DNA of 64,000 bases from Candidatus Villigracilis propinquus (GTDB lineage Bacteria > Chloroflexota > Anaerolineae > Anaerolineales > Villigracilaceae): contig JADKDM010000001.1 of NCBI GenBank assembly GCA_016714565.1, forward strand, positions 186,001 through 250,000, in the 5' to 3' direction. Below the pieces are notes generated by a model, which made no database searches, had not been told where the DNA came from, and saw nothing but the letters and a program-made list of their open reading frames with translations. How positions within the stretch are numbered: the stretch's first letter is position 1; each line of letters opens with the position of its first letter. The position numbers were made by a program, and so were the translations under genes. Positions 1-7,865 of this stretch are shown piece by piece.

Positions 1-2
1 TC

Positions 3-194
3 CCTGTCTTACAGGAATATTTCAATCAGGGTGCGATGATGTTGAGTAACGACGTCCGCTACACTTTCCCAGTATGGTCATACCCGCTTTGGGTAGCAGG
101 CGGAATTCTTCTGTGGACGATCTTCATGAATCTTGCACGTGGTATAGGCCAGCTGCACGGCAAAATGGCAAAATCGCTGTTAGTCAGTGAGTAA
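3..194 (+). CDS. C-terminal end of a membrane protein (partial)
   Basis: An open frame enters from the left edge and stops at TAA 192-194, giving 63 residues. It holds one clear hydrophobic segment (about residues 24-45, rich in W, I, L, G) followed by a short basic tail. The layout is reminiscent of the end of a membrane-embedded 'putative sensor' domain (PF13796) found next to histidine kinases, but this is a guess from the pattern only. A strong terminator hairpin follows directly. Confidence 0.5.
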   Translation, partial: PVLQEYFNQGAMMLSNDVRYTFPVWSYPLWVAGGILLWTIFMNLARGIGQLHGKMAKSLLVSE

Positions 195-230
195 CAAAAG
201 ACAGTCCAGTTTTCGCTGGACTGTCTTTTG
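195..230. terminator. Bidirectional rho-independent terminator
   Basis: Perfect 15-bp stem (195-209 with 216-230) with a 6-nt loop. The outer pairs form an A-run on the left and a T-run on the right, so it can stop transcription from both sides. It sits between the membrane-protein end at 194 and the convergent wall enzyme ending at 252. Confidence 0.85.
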
Positions 231-251
231 TTACTGTCTGTGCAGTGGAAA

Positions 252-2471
252 CTACGGCTTCACCAACAACCCCAGATGATTCGCCACCGCGCGTTCCCGG
301 CCAGGCTTGCCCATGTCGATGGGAGAGTTCAGCACACGAGCCTTCCCGTCAAAGCCCTTTATCACCATCGTGGATGAGCCGCCGCCGTCCATGTTTACGC
401 CGGTATGCGCACCATAGGAGATGAGCAATTCACCCAGTTCCGGGAGAGTCATCCCCTCACTGTATCCCGTTTGACGGCCATCCACCACCATCAAGGTCAG
501 CCAGCGGGCGTTTTTGCTCAAACCAACTGCCGTGCGTGGAGCGGGTGCAAGCGCCGCAAGGTTTTTTACCAACAGACCCTTGTCCACAACCAGGCGGTCA
601 CCAGAAATTGCGTTGAAAATGGTGCCATCCACTTTATTTATATTCACCTGATTACGCGACCCAAATAAAATGGTGGGTTGCGCCGTCTTTTGCGGTGAAT
701 AAATTTTTCCGCGCGAGGCGGCATAATCACTCACTCGAACTGGGATGCCGCCATTCGGGCAGTACGTGACCGCTTCCACAGTGTTATCCACGTAGCTGTA
801 ATAGCCGCCATTGATGGCAACCTGCAGTTTGAATTCCTCAAGGAATTTGGATGTTACCCGCGAACACAGGACATTGCTGGTATTTGGAGAAGGTGTCACC
901 AGAAATTCCAACTTTGCAGTTTGCAGATCGATCGCTATCACATGCACAACATTGGCATGCGGAACAGTAACATCCTTGCGAAGATAGGTGATCCCTGGAA
1001 AAAGACTCTGCCGAATGGATGTGGGGCGTCCAAGGCCGAGAGAAACAAGGTAGGCTTTGGAGCACCAGCCGGTCAAACCATCCAACCGCTGGATCTGCAC
1101 CCAGCTCGGGTTGCTTGTATCATCCAACGCAGGGACAGTGTCATTCTTCAGAACTGTCCCCAGGATCTTTGTGTTTGTGCCTGGGGTTTCACGAATGTTA
1201 AGAGTGACCGTGTTGACACGGTACCAGTTTTTATCACCGTGCTCTGGGACAGGTGTCGTGGGGGGTGGTTCCTCCGCCACAGGCGCATGAACGCTGATCA
1301 GATATTCGCTCGCGCTCCAGCCAACCAAATTGCCAGATGTGTTGCGGACGTTCAGCCATGTGCCGTCCAGCGTGGAGCCGATCTTTTCCACAAGTTCACC
1401 AAAATAGACAAGACCAAGAGAGTCAAAGGTTAGCCCGGGTCCCTGCCTCACTTTCAGAGAGGATGCTGTAACGCGATACCAATTTGTATCTTCTTCATCC
1501 GGCACGGGGTCAGGATCAGGTATTGGGTCGGGGTCTGGTGTTGGGTCGGGGTCGGGAGTTGGGTCTGGTGCTGGCCCGCTTACCCTCTGGAGGTAGGCGG
1601 CAAAACTCCAACCCGTCAGGCTATCGTCCAATCTGCGGATGTTGAGCCAGGTGCGGTCAGCATTCGCACCGATCTCTTCAACGATCTCGTTAAGCAAAAT
1701 GCTGCCAATTTGCGGCGCTGTCAGGCTGGCGCTGTTGCGCACCTTCAGCGAAGGCACCGTCACGCGGAATCGCTTGCTGGTGGGTGTGGGGTCAGGGTCG
1801 GGAATGGGACTGTCGCTCAGATTAAATCTCTGCTTGAGCGCGGCCGCGTCGCCGTTGAAAAAATTCAAGTCAATGTTGCCGCTCTCCACGCCATACAACG
1901 GGCCATCGCCGTTGTCGGTGAATTGCCACAACGTCCACTCATTCGCCGTCCACGGTTTGGGGACGAGAGGCGTGTTCGTGCCGTAATTTGCGATCCATAA
2001 AGGATATTGCTTGAAGTAATTCACACTCGCGGCTGGCACTCCCGCCATGTTCTCGAGCCAGTAATAATATGCCGTGTAAACGCCGATCTCTTTATCCGGC
2101 GTCAGCGCCTTCACACGCTCCATAAAGTTGTACCAATTCTTCCACCCTCCGAAAGCGCCGCCATAATTATCTTCAAAATCACACCAAAGCGGAAGCTCGC
2201 CGAAATCACCGTCAAATTGCGAAACCCACAACTCCGCCTGTTTCTTGGGATCTGCGCGGCTGTCGTAAAACCAATACGAACCGCGCGGCATGCCCGCAGC
2301 TTTTGATTCGCGCCAATTGGCTTTGAAGTCGCGGTCACCCCATAGGTTTTGTCCTGCACGAATGATGATATAACCCGCGCCCGCCTGACGCATTTTTATA
2401 AAATCTATGCCCTGTGGAGTTTGGGGATCATCCTGGTAAAAACTAACATCGGGTCCGATAACGTTTGCCAT
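252..2471 (-). CDS. GH25 muramidase - three SH3 - phosphodiester glycosidase fusion
   Basis: 739 residues. Residues 1-215 are a GH25 (Glyco_25) muramidase domain. Asp8 in the opening DVS motif and the D98-F-E100 pair match the family's acidic active site. Three bacterial SH3 domains follow (about 233-295, 333-395, 415-478), the first two separated by a Pro/Asp-rich repeat linker. The last ~215 residues match the NAGPA/phosphodiester glycosidase family (PF09992), with an INGGYY motif and a MDGGGSS motif near the end. Expected role is cutting peptidoglycan glycan chains, with SH3 domains for wall binding; the substrate of the C-terminal domain is unknown. AGGAG lies just upstream of the ATG. 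There is no signal peptide at this start, which is odd for a wall enzyme and recalls phage endolysins. A preceding -10-like TATAAT lies around 2543-2548 on the minus strand. Confidence 0.88.
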   Translation of the reverse strand: MANVIGPDVSFYQDDPQTPQGIDFIKMRQAGAGYIIIRAGQNLWGDRDFKANWRESKAAGMPRGSYWFYDSRADPKKQAELWVSQFDGDFGELPLWCDFEDNYGGAFGGWKNWYNFMERVKALTPDKEIGVYTAYYYWLENMAGVPAASVNYFKQYPLWIANYGTNTPLVPKPWTANEWTLWQFTDNGDGPLYGVESGNIDLNFFNGDAAALKQRFNLSDSPIPDPDPTPTSKRFRVTVPSLKVRNSASLTAPQIGSILLNEIVEEIGANADRTWLNIRRLDDSLTGWSFAAYLQRVSGPAPDPTPDPDPTPDPDPIPDPDPVPDEEDTNWYRVTASSLKVRQGPGLTFDSLGLVYFGELVEKIGSTLDGTWLNVRNTSGNLVGWSASEYLISVHAPVAEEPPPTTPVPEHGDKNWYRVNTVTLNIRETPGTNTKILGTVLKNDTVPALDDTSNPSWVQIQRLDGLTGWCSKAYLVSLGLGRPTSIRQSLFPGITYLRKDVTVPHANVVHVIAIDLQTAKLEFLVTPSPNTSNVLCSRVTSKFLEEFKLQVAINGGYYSYVDNTVEAVTYCPNGGIPVRVSDYAASRGKIYSPQKTAQPTILFGSRNQVNINKVDGTIFNAISGDRLVVDKGLLVKNLAALAPAPRTAVGLSKNARWLTLMVVDGRQTGYSEGMTLPELGELLISYGAHTGVNMDGGGSSTMVIKGFDGKARVLNSPIDMGKPGRERAVANHLGLLVKP

Positions 2472-2557
2472 AATATTCTCCTGTGCGCTCGCACATTCTT
2501 ATATCTCGTATCGAGATGTGCGGGGTTTTTGTTAGCTAATAAAATTATACAACCATT

Positions 2558-2911
2558 CTACAGGGCATTTTCAAAATGGGTGATGACAGGTTCCGTCCCC
2601 GCCCTGCCTTCGATGGCGATCACATCGATCTGCCAATGGTCAATCTCATGCTCTGCGGCGTAATGTTCCGCGGCGTGCAGCATGTGCTCACGCTTGCGCG
2701 GCGTGATGTTGTGTTCAGGGAAAAAATTTTTACTGGATGTGAGGGTCTTCACCTCGATGAAGATGGTGACATCCCCCTGCCTTGCGATGATGTCAATTTC
2801 ACCGTACGGTGTGCGGATATTTCTGGCGATGACCTGAAGCCCGCGCTTCATTACATAACGGACAGCTGATTCTTCACCCCAGGCACCTACACGCTGATTG
2901 TGACTCGTCAT
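2558..2911 (-). CDS. YraN/UPF0102 family protein
   Basis: 117 residues, the usual family length. It shows the nuclease-like core of UPF0102: G-x-x-G-E-x-x-A near the N-terminus, then a G-E-I-D-I-I-A block and an F-I-E-V-K motif, the Asp/Glu/Lys pattern of a restriction-endonuclease-like fold. The biological role of the family is unresolved. Its ATG overlaps the stop of the upstream glycosyltransferase gene by 4 bases (ATGA), so the two are translationally coupled. Confidence 0.9.
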   Translation of the reverse strand: MTSHNQRVGAWGEESAVRYVMKRGLQVIARNIRTPYGEIDIIARQGDVTIFIEVKTLTSSKNFFPEHNITPRKREHMLHAAEHYAAEHEIDHWQIDVIAIEGRAGTEPVITHFENAL

Positions 2912-4110
2912 GAATTGAACTGTTCCACGAATCCACGCACTCGGGTGCGCCAGTTGCTCTTGCGCGGCTTGGCATCTGCAACCAGCCGCTCGTAATGTTC
3001 AAGCATCACCTTGGTGGTGTTCTCGATGGCATACGCAGAAGAAGCCCTTCGCGCTGAGTCGCTCATTTGCTGACGCAGGTTCAGGTCAAGAATGAGGCGC
3101 ATGAGTTTGGCGGTGAACGCAGGCTGGTCGTGAGTCGCAAGGAATCCGGTCACTCCATCCTCAACCGTATCTCCCACGCCAACAGATTCGATGCCCATGA
3201 TGGGAAGTCCTGCGCCCATACCTTCGATCACTGAAAGCGGATGTACCTCGGTAATGGAAGCGGTGACGAAGATGTTGCACATTGCAAGATAGGCGGGCAG
3301 TTTATCATAGGTGATGCGGCCCGTGAAACGTACCCGGTCATTAAGCTGCATTTCGCTGACGAGCGAACGGATTTCATCGTCATATTGCTGTACTCCGCTG
3401 CCAATGATGAGCAGGTAAACATTTGGAATCGCCTGCGAAATTCCCTTGAAAGACTCAAACAGGAACGGAAGATTTTTTTCAAGCGCAATGCGGCCGGCAT
3501 ACACCAAAAGAATATCATCATCTTTGTAACCGAAATCAGCACGCAAAAGCGGTTTGGCAGAGTGAAAATTTTTCAAGTCCACACCGTTCGGCACCACTTC
3601 AATGTGACCTTCCACATTGAGTTGACGCAGGATCTTTTCCATACCCGCGGAAGGCGTGATGACAAGGTCCATGGCTTTGCAGAAGGTGGGCATGTATGCC
3701 TGTAACAGTCCGGTGCTGACTTCGTCAGGCATCATTGGCAGGTAGGCCTGGGCATACAAGTCGTAGCGGGTGTGATTCGTGTAGATAACGGGAATTTGCA
3801 GCGGACGGCAATACCGCAGGGCGAGACGTCCGCTTAGGAATGGATGATGCACATGAACAACATCCATGGTTTGTAGTATTTTTTTTGCGGCGCGTGAGTA
3901 GCGCATGGAAAGATAAAAACCCGAATCTGAAAGCGGGACCCCGGGACTGCGGACGACACGCGGTTCCCCGTCTTTCAGGGCGGTGTCTCCAAAGGTAAAT
4001 ACAAAGACATCGTGCCCGGCAAGTTCGAGATAACGTTTGTTGATCTCGACGTAATTCGTGATACCGCTGATATACGGCTTGTAACTGTCAACCATCATTC
4101 CTATTCGCAT
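2908..4110 (-). CDS. GT4 family glycosyltransferase
   Basis: 400 residues, GT-B fold. The N-terminal Rossmann half opens with a Gly-rich G-I-T-N motif, the middle has V-P-N-G-V-D, and the C-terminal donor half has the retaining E-x7-E motif (E-VHPLSVI-E). It resembles diacylglycerol glucosyltransferases and GDP-mannose-dependent mannosyltransferases. The acceptor cannot be fixed from sequence, but a membrane glycolipid is a reasonable guess. It is the first gene of a two-gene operon with the YraN gene. Its promoter puts the transcript start on the ATG, so the mRNA appears leaderless, and no Shine-Dalgarno is seen. Confidence 0.85.
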   Translation of the reverse strand: MRIGMMVDSYKPYISGITNYVEINKRYLELAGHDVFVFTFGDTALKDGEPRVVRSPGVPLSDSGFYLSMRYSRAAKKILQTMDVVHVHHPFLSGRLALRYCRPLQIPVIYTNHTRYDLYAQAYLPMMPDEVSTGLLQAYMPTFCKAMDLVITPSAGMEKILRQLNVEGHIEVVPNGVDLKNFHSAKPLLRADFGYKDDDILLVYAGRIALEKNLPFLFESFKGISQAIPNVYLLIIGSGVQQYDDEIRSLVSEMQLNDRVRFTGRITYDKLPAYLAMCNIFVTASITEVHPLSVIEGMGAGLPIMGIESVGVGDTVEDGVTGFLATHDQPAFTAKLMRLILDLNLRQQMSDSARRASSAYAIENTTKVMLEHYERLVADAKPRKSNWRTRVRGFVEQFNS

Positions 4111-4145
4111 ATGAATATGCTAAGACAAGCGCGGATGAATGTCAA
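4111..4145 (-). promoter_or_regulatory. Leaderless sigma70-type promoter of the GT4 gene
   Basis: On the minus strand TTGACA (4140-4145) is followed by 17 bases and TAGCAT (4117-4122). The ATG begins 6 bases further on. The -35 is a perfect consensus and the spacing is ideal, so transcription should start at or next to the start codon. Confidence 0.7.
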
Positions 4146-4191
4146 GTGGGGGATTGGTCATGGTAGAATGAAAAAATCTTAACGGAGAAAT

Positions 4192-4392
4192 ATGACTGCG
4201 AAATTGGTTTTGCGTGACAAGGAATATGAGGTGAAGCCGGGCATGACCCTGCTGGATGCCTTGAAGAAAAGTAACATCGTGCCTGAGTCTGTGATCGCGA
4301 CTCGCAATGGTGAAATGATCACGGATGACGAAGTGCTGCGAAGCGGGGATGTGGTCAAGTTGATCGCCGTGATCTCAGGCGGTTCAAAATGA
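4192..4392 (+). CDS. ttuB: TtuB-like MoaD/ThiS sulfur carrier
   Basis: 66-residue beta-grasp (ubiquitin-like) protein of the ThiS/MoaD superfamily. The C-terminus carries the Gly-Gly pair (63-64) needed for adenylation and thiocarboxylate formation, but two residues, Ser65-Lys66, follow it. They would have to be removed, or another mechanism used. The ATG of the next gene overlaps this stop (ATGA at 4389-4392), and that gene is a TtuA-type thiolase. The pair therefore most likely supplies sulfur for 2-thiolation of tRNA ribothymidine 54, as known for TtuB/TtuA of Thermus. GGAG precedes the start by 6 bases. Confidence 0.75.
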   Translation: MTAKLVLRDKEYEVKPGMTLLDALKKSNIVPESVIATRNGEMITDDEVLRSGDVVKLIAVISGGSK

Positions 4393-5321
4393 AATGCCGC
4401 AAGTGCCAAAACAAAGCGTCCATTCACATGCGCCAGCACAAGCTGGCTTTGTGCAAGGAGCACTATCTGGAATGGATCCCCGAGCAAACTGAAAAGTTCA
4501 TCAAAAAATATCAGATGTTCACGCACGAAGAGAATATCCTCGTGGCGGTTTCAGGTGGCAAGGATTCGCTTTCGCTGTGGGATATTCTCGTGCGCCTCGG
4601 CTACAAAGCGGACGGTGTATATCTAGGCCTTGGCATTGATGAAGATATTAATTATTCCCACGAGTCGCAGCGCCTGTGTGAGAAATTCGCGGCTGAGAAA
4701 AATCTCAAACTGCATGTGGTGGATATCGAAAAGGAATACGGCCAATCCATTCCGATGCTGGCGCAATCCAGTCACCGTGGATATGGCAAACCCTGTGCTG
4801 TGTGCGGCCTCGCCAAACGCCATGAAATGAACCGCGTCGCACGGGACCTTGGGTATGATGTGCTTGCGACAGGCCATAACCTTGACGATGAAGCCGCTGT
4901 GCTCTTCGGTAACACCTTGAGTTGGGCCAGTGAATTCCTCCTGCGTCAGGGACCTGTTCTGCCTGAAAAGAATGGACTGGCACGCAAGGTCAAGCCGTTA
5001 TGCCGATTCTACGAACGTGAGATGACTGCCTACGCCTTGTTGAGCGGCATTGAATATATTTATGAAGAGTGTCCATTTGCAGAAGGGTCAAAGTCCATTT
5101 TTTATAAGGAAACCCTCAATCAACTGGAAACAGTACGCCCGGGCGCAAAGCTGATCTTTTATTTGGGATTTTTGGAGGCAAGAAAAAGCGGGGAATTGTT
5201 CATCGAGAAGAATGTGGAAGCAGGTGTGCTGCACGACTGTCCCAAATGCGGACAACCCACATCCACACCTGATTTTTGCTCATTCTGCCGCATGATTGAA
5301 AAGGCGAATGTAGAGGCTTAA
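4389..5321 (+). CDS. ttuA: TtuA-type tRNA 2-thiolation enzyme
   Basis: 310 residues. Order of elements: N-terminal zinc site (Cys3, Cys6, Cys22, His25), PP-loop ATPase motif SGGKDS (55-60), Cys136/Cys139 and Cys228 at the places of the three cysteines that hold the catalytic [4Fe-4S] cluster in TtuA, and a C-terminal zinc site (Cys284, Cys287, Cys297, Cys300). This is the TIGR00269-type layout that separates TtuA from TtcA. It should adenylate U54/T54 of tRNA and insert sulfur delivered by the coupled TtuB-like protein. s2T54 is classically a heat adaptation, so its presence either signals a thermophilic ancestry or a role beyond heat. Confidence 0.85.
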   Translation: MKCRKCQNKASIHMRQHKLALCKEHYLEWIPEQTEKFIKKYQMFTHEENILVAVSGGKDSLSLWDILVRLGYKADGVYLGLGIDEDINYSHESQRLCEKFAAEKNLKLHVVDIEKEYGQSIPMLAQSSHRGYGKPCAVCGLAKRHEMNRVARDLGYDVLATGHNLDDEAAVLFGNTLSWASEFLLRQGPVLPEKNGLARKVKPLCRFYEREMTAYALLSGIEYIYEECPFAEGSKSIFYKETLNQLETVRPGAKLIFYLGFLEARKSGELFIEKNVEAGVLHDCPKCGQPTSTPDFCSFCRMIEKANVEA

Positions 5322-5360
5322 TTTCACTGGTACCGCGATATTTATGTCGCGTACTGTTGA

Positions 5361-5389
5361 AAAAAAACTTGCGCCGAAGACGGCGCAAG
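5361..5389 (-). terminator. Terminator of the Ser/Thr kinase gene
   Basis: Perfect 9-bp GC-rich stem (5368-5376 with 5381-5389) and a 4-nt loop. On the minus strand it is followed by seven T. It lies just downstream of the kinase stop at 5402 and between convergent genes. A weaker imperfect hairpin at about 5329-5353 may serve ttuA. Confidence 0.8.
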
Positions 5390-5401
5390 AAGCAATTTGA
5401 T

Positions 5402-6391
5402 TTATCTCAATAATGTTGTAACCAGCCCAATCAGGAATAACCCGATCGCGGTATAGCCAGCGATCTGTTCGGCTGTGAAGATCGAGAAATGGGGCGTATC
5501 GAAACTTGAACGGTCCATGCCCGGTTTGTTGGGAGCCTGTGTTTTTCCCAGCAGAGCATCGCGGAAATCCAGCACATTGACGGGACGATTGTCCGGGTGC
5601 AGCGACATGGCCCACAGGATGGCTTTTTCCACAGCATTGCTAAGGTGAGGATTGATCTCTCGAGGCGGAGTCAGGCTGCGGGTATCCAGGAAGCGTTTGC
5701 GTGCCTCGGTGGGAGGTTCATTTGTCAGCAGGTGATACAGCGTCGCGCCAAATGAAAAAATATCCGCCCGTGGGTCGGTATGGGCATCGTCCCCGCCGTA
5801 TTGCTCGAGGGGTGTGTAATGTGCGGTGCCCTGCCCTTGAATAATGGTGATGGTCACTTCATCGGGAGCCATGATCTTGACCAAACCAAAGTCCACGAGT
5901 TTGATCAATCCGCTTGGGGTGATCTTGAGGTTGCTCGGCTTGATATCACGATGAATGATGGGTGGGATCTGTTGATGGAGATAGCTCAGCGCATCCGCGA
6001 TTTGCGCGGCCCAACGCAGTACTTCTTTTTCCGAAAGAAAAGAGTTGTTGCGTCGCGCATCCTGCATTCGTTCGCGCAGGTCCTTGCCCGGCACAAAATC
6101 CATTACCAGATAATCACGCGGACCTTCCGAGAAGAAGTCGGAAACCTTTGGCAGGTTGGGGTGGTCGAGGCGCGCAAGCACAGAAGCTTCGCGAAAGAAT
6201 TGTTCGCGAGCCTGCTTGAATACATCTGGTGGGAGTGTCTGATTGTGCTCGACTTCTTTAAGCGCACATAGCCTGCCCTGCAGCCGTGTATCTTCTGCAA
6301 GGTAAATACTGCCCGTGCCGCCCTGCCCGATCTGTTCACGGATCGTGTAGCGGTCACGCAGAATCTCCCCATTCTTCAATGATTGGGGCAA
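5402..6391 (-). CDS. Tail-anchored Ser/Thr protein kinase
   Basis: 329 residues. A complete Hanks-type kinase domain covers about 12-280: Gly-rich G-Q-G-G-T-G loop, Lys in the A-L-K-E-V strand, catalytic H-R-D-I-K-P-S-N, and D-F-G. A single membrane span fills the last ~20 residues, with almost nothing after it, so the kinase would be held at the membrane by its tail and face the cytoplasm. The start is TTG: AGGAG sits 5 bases upstream and no nearby ATG fits. It is divergent from an FHA-winged-helix gene, suggesting a phospho-threonine signalling pair. Confidence 0.88.
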   Translation of the reverse strand: MPQSLKNGEILRDRYTIREQIGQGGTGSIYLAEDTRLQGRLCALKEVEHNQTLPPDVFKQAREQFFREASVLARLDHPNLPKVSDFFSEGPRDYLVMDFVPGKDLRERMQDARRNNSFLSEKEVLRWAAQIADALSYLHQQIPPIIHRDIKPSNLKITPSGLIKLVDFGLVKIMAPDEVTITIIQGQGTAHYTPLEQYGGDDAHTDPRADIFSFGATLYHLLTNEPPTEARKRFLDTRSLTPPREINPHLSNAVEKAILWAMSLHPDNRPVNVLDFRDALLGKTQAPNKPGMDRSSFDTPHFSIFTAEQIAGYTAIGLFLIGLVTTLLR

Positions 6392-6676
6392 ATCTTCTCC
6401 TTTGGTGGCGTTGTATCCGCATGGATACTTCTGTTGAGCCAGTGATCTTTTCGGCGTGTATCACTGTTTCTGCAACTGCATCATCATCAATTTTTTTGCA
6501 GCAAATGCGGAAAATATTATAATTACAATATAATCATGCACAGAATCCACTTTTCTGCTATATTATAAACGTCTTTGTTGCTATCGGGTGTTTTATAGGA
6601 TGGCAATTTAAAATCATTGAACACAGGGTTCAATTTCAGAGATCGCAATTTTACTTAACATTTTTTCGAGGAAATT
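6392..6676. promoter_or_regulatory. AT-rich divergent control region
   Basis: 285 bases separate the kinase and FHA genes. Two TATAAT boxes on the plus strand (6518-6523, 6529-6534) and an overlapping one on the minus strand (about 6516-6521) mark it as a divergent promoter region. A further TATATTATAA stretch lies near 6558-6569. No convincing -35 box or riboswitch fold was recognised, so which box is used is open. Confidence 0.45.
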
Positions 6677-7333
6677 ATGGAACACGAAGATGATTATCCA
6701 ATTCTGGTCGCTCAGGATGGCCCGCTAAAGGGACAGCGCTGGGCGTTGAGCCATACCTTGATGGTGGGACGTGATCCCACATGCGATATTGCCGTGATGG
6801 ACAGGCAGGTCTCCCGTTTTCATGCGCGAGTCACCCCCACCCCCGAAGGTGTGACCATTGAAGACCTGGGTAGTAAGAATGGCACGAACCATAACGGAAC
6901 AGAGATTACCGCGCCTGTGATGTTACAAGATGGCGATCTGCTTGGCATTGCGCTTGCCCAGCAATTCATTTTCCTCACCTCCGATGCCACCATGCCGCTT
7001 GCAGAAGGCGGCGCCCGTCAGGGTCGCTTGGTGATGGATCAGAAATCACGCCAGGTGTGGGTGCATCAACAGCAGGTGGTGCCGCCATTATCCGCACAAC
7101 AGTTTAAGCTATTGTGGATGCTCTATGAAAAACAAGGACAGGTGATCAGCCGCAGCGATCTCGTCGCGGTTGTGTGGGGCGAAGACCAAATGGCTGGCGT
7201 TTCCGATCAGGCATTGGATGCCCTCATCCGCCGCCTGCGTGACAGGCTGGCCGTACTCGACCCAAGCCATCAATATATTGATACCGTACGCGGGCACGGC
7301 CTGCGTTTGGATAACCCCCCGAATGGTGAGTGA
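6677..7333 (+). CDS. FHA domain - OmpR-type winged-helix regulator
   Basis: 218 residues. An FHA domain (about 12-98) has the phospho-threonine recognition pattern G-R-D, S-R-x-H-A, L-G-S-K-N-G-T. An OmpR/PhoB-type winged helix follows (about 122-212), with the typical E-K-Q-G-Q-V-I-S-R turn and a terminal V-R-G-H-G-L-R. There is no receiver domain, so the input is expected to be binding to a phosphorylated threonine instead of a His-Asp relay. The divergent Ser/Thr kinase is the obvious candidate partner. GAGG precedes the ATG. The PPOX-like gene begins 6 bases after its stop. Confidence 0.88.
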   Translation: MEHEDDYPILVAQDGPLKGQRWALSHTLMVGRDPTCDIAVMDRQVSRFHARVTPTPEGVTIEDLGSKNGTNHNGTEITAPVMLQDGDLLGIALAQQFIFLTSDATMPLAEGGARQGRLVMDQKSRQVWVHQQQVVPPLSAQQFKLLWMLYEKQGQVISRSDLVAVVWGEDQMAGVSDQALDALIRRLRDRLAVLDPSHQYIDTVRGHGLRLDNPPNGE

Positions 7334-7339
7334 TCTTTT

Positions 7340-7813
7340 ATGGATGCCCAGTCTGAAAAACTATTAGCACATATAATCCGCAATACACGCGTTGCATCTC
7401 TTGCGACCCTGCGCGATGAAAAACCGCATGCCTCCATGGTGGCTTATGTCGTCGTGGATGATTTTTCCGCATTCTATATTCATGTCAGCAGGCTTGCGCA
7501 ACACACCATGGATATGTTAAGAGATAAAAACGTAAGTTTACTCATTGCTGAAACCGATGATGGCAGAGCCGACCCGCTGACGCTGGCGCGTGTTTCCGTT
7601 CGAGGTACCGCAGAGCAGATCCAGAATGGGGTGCCGGGGTACACGCCCATAAAAGATCTGTATCTTGCACGTTTTCCCGAAGCAGAACAATTATTCAAAC
7701 TGGCTGATTTCAGTTTTTGGCGCATCAACCCAAAGGGCGGACGATATGTGGCAGGTTTCTCAAAAGCATACAACATCACTCCCGAAGCCCTCAAAAAAGC
7801 ATCCGTTCGATAA
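7340..7813 (+). CDS. PPOX/HugZ-like FMN-binding split-barrel protein
   Basis: 157 residues, matching the pyridoxamine 5'-phosphate oxidase-like family. It has an early R-V-A-S-L-A-T-L strand with H-A-S-M-V, a central H-V-S-R-L-A-Q-H-T segment and a C-terminal F-W-R-I-N-P-K-G-G-R-Y-V-A-G-F motif typical of HugZ-like members. Such proteins bind FMN or heme; the substrate here is unknown. It lies 6 bases behind the FHA regulator, so it is probably co-transcribed with it. Confidence 0.8.
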   Translation: MDAQSEKLLAHIIRNTRVASLATLRDEKPHASMVAYVVVDDFSAFYIHVSRLAQHTMDMLRDKNVSLLIAETDDGRADPLTLARVSVRGTAEQIQNGVPGYTPIKDLYLARFPEAEQLFKLADFSFWRINPKGGRYVAGFSKAYNITPEALKKASVR

Positions 7814-7819
7814 ACAACC

Positions 7820-7854
7820 AAGTGACAGTCACCTTTAAGGTGACTGTCACTTTT
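7820..7854 (+). terminator. Terminator abutting the next ribosome site
   Basis: A perfect 16-bp inverted repeat (7820-7835 with 7837-7852), effectively a hairpin with a tiny loop, followed by T residues. The last T merges into AGGAG, the Shine-Dalgarno of the PIG-L gene. That gene therefore needs either read-through or a promoter inside the hairpin. Confidence 0.7.
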
Positions 7855-7865
7855 AGGAGACCTAT

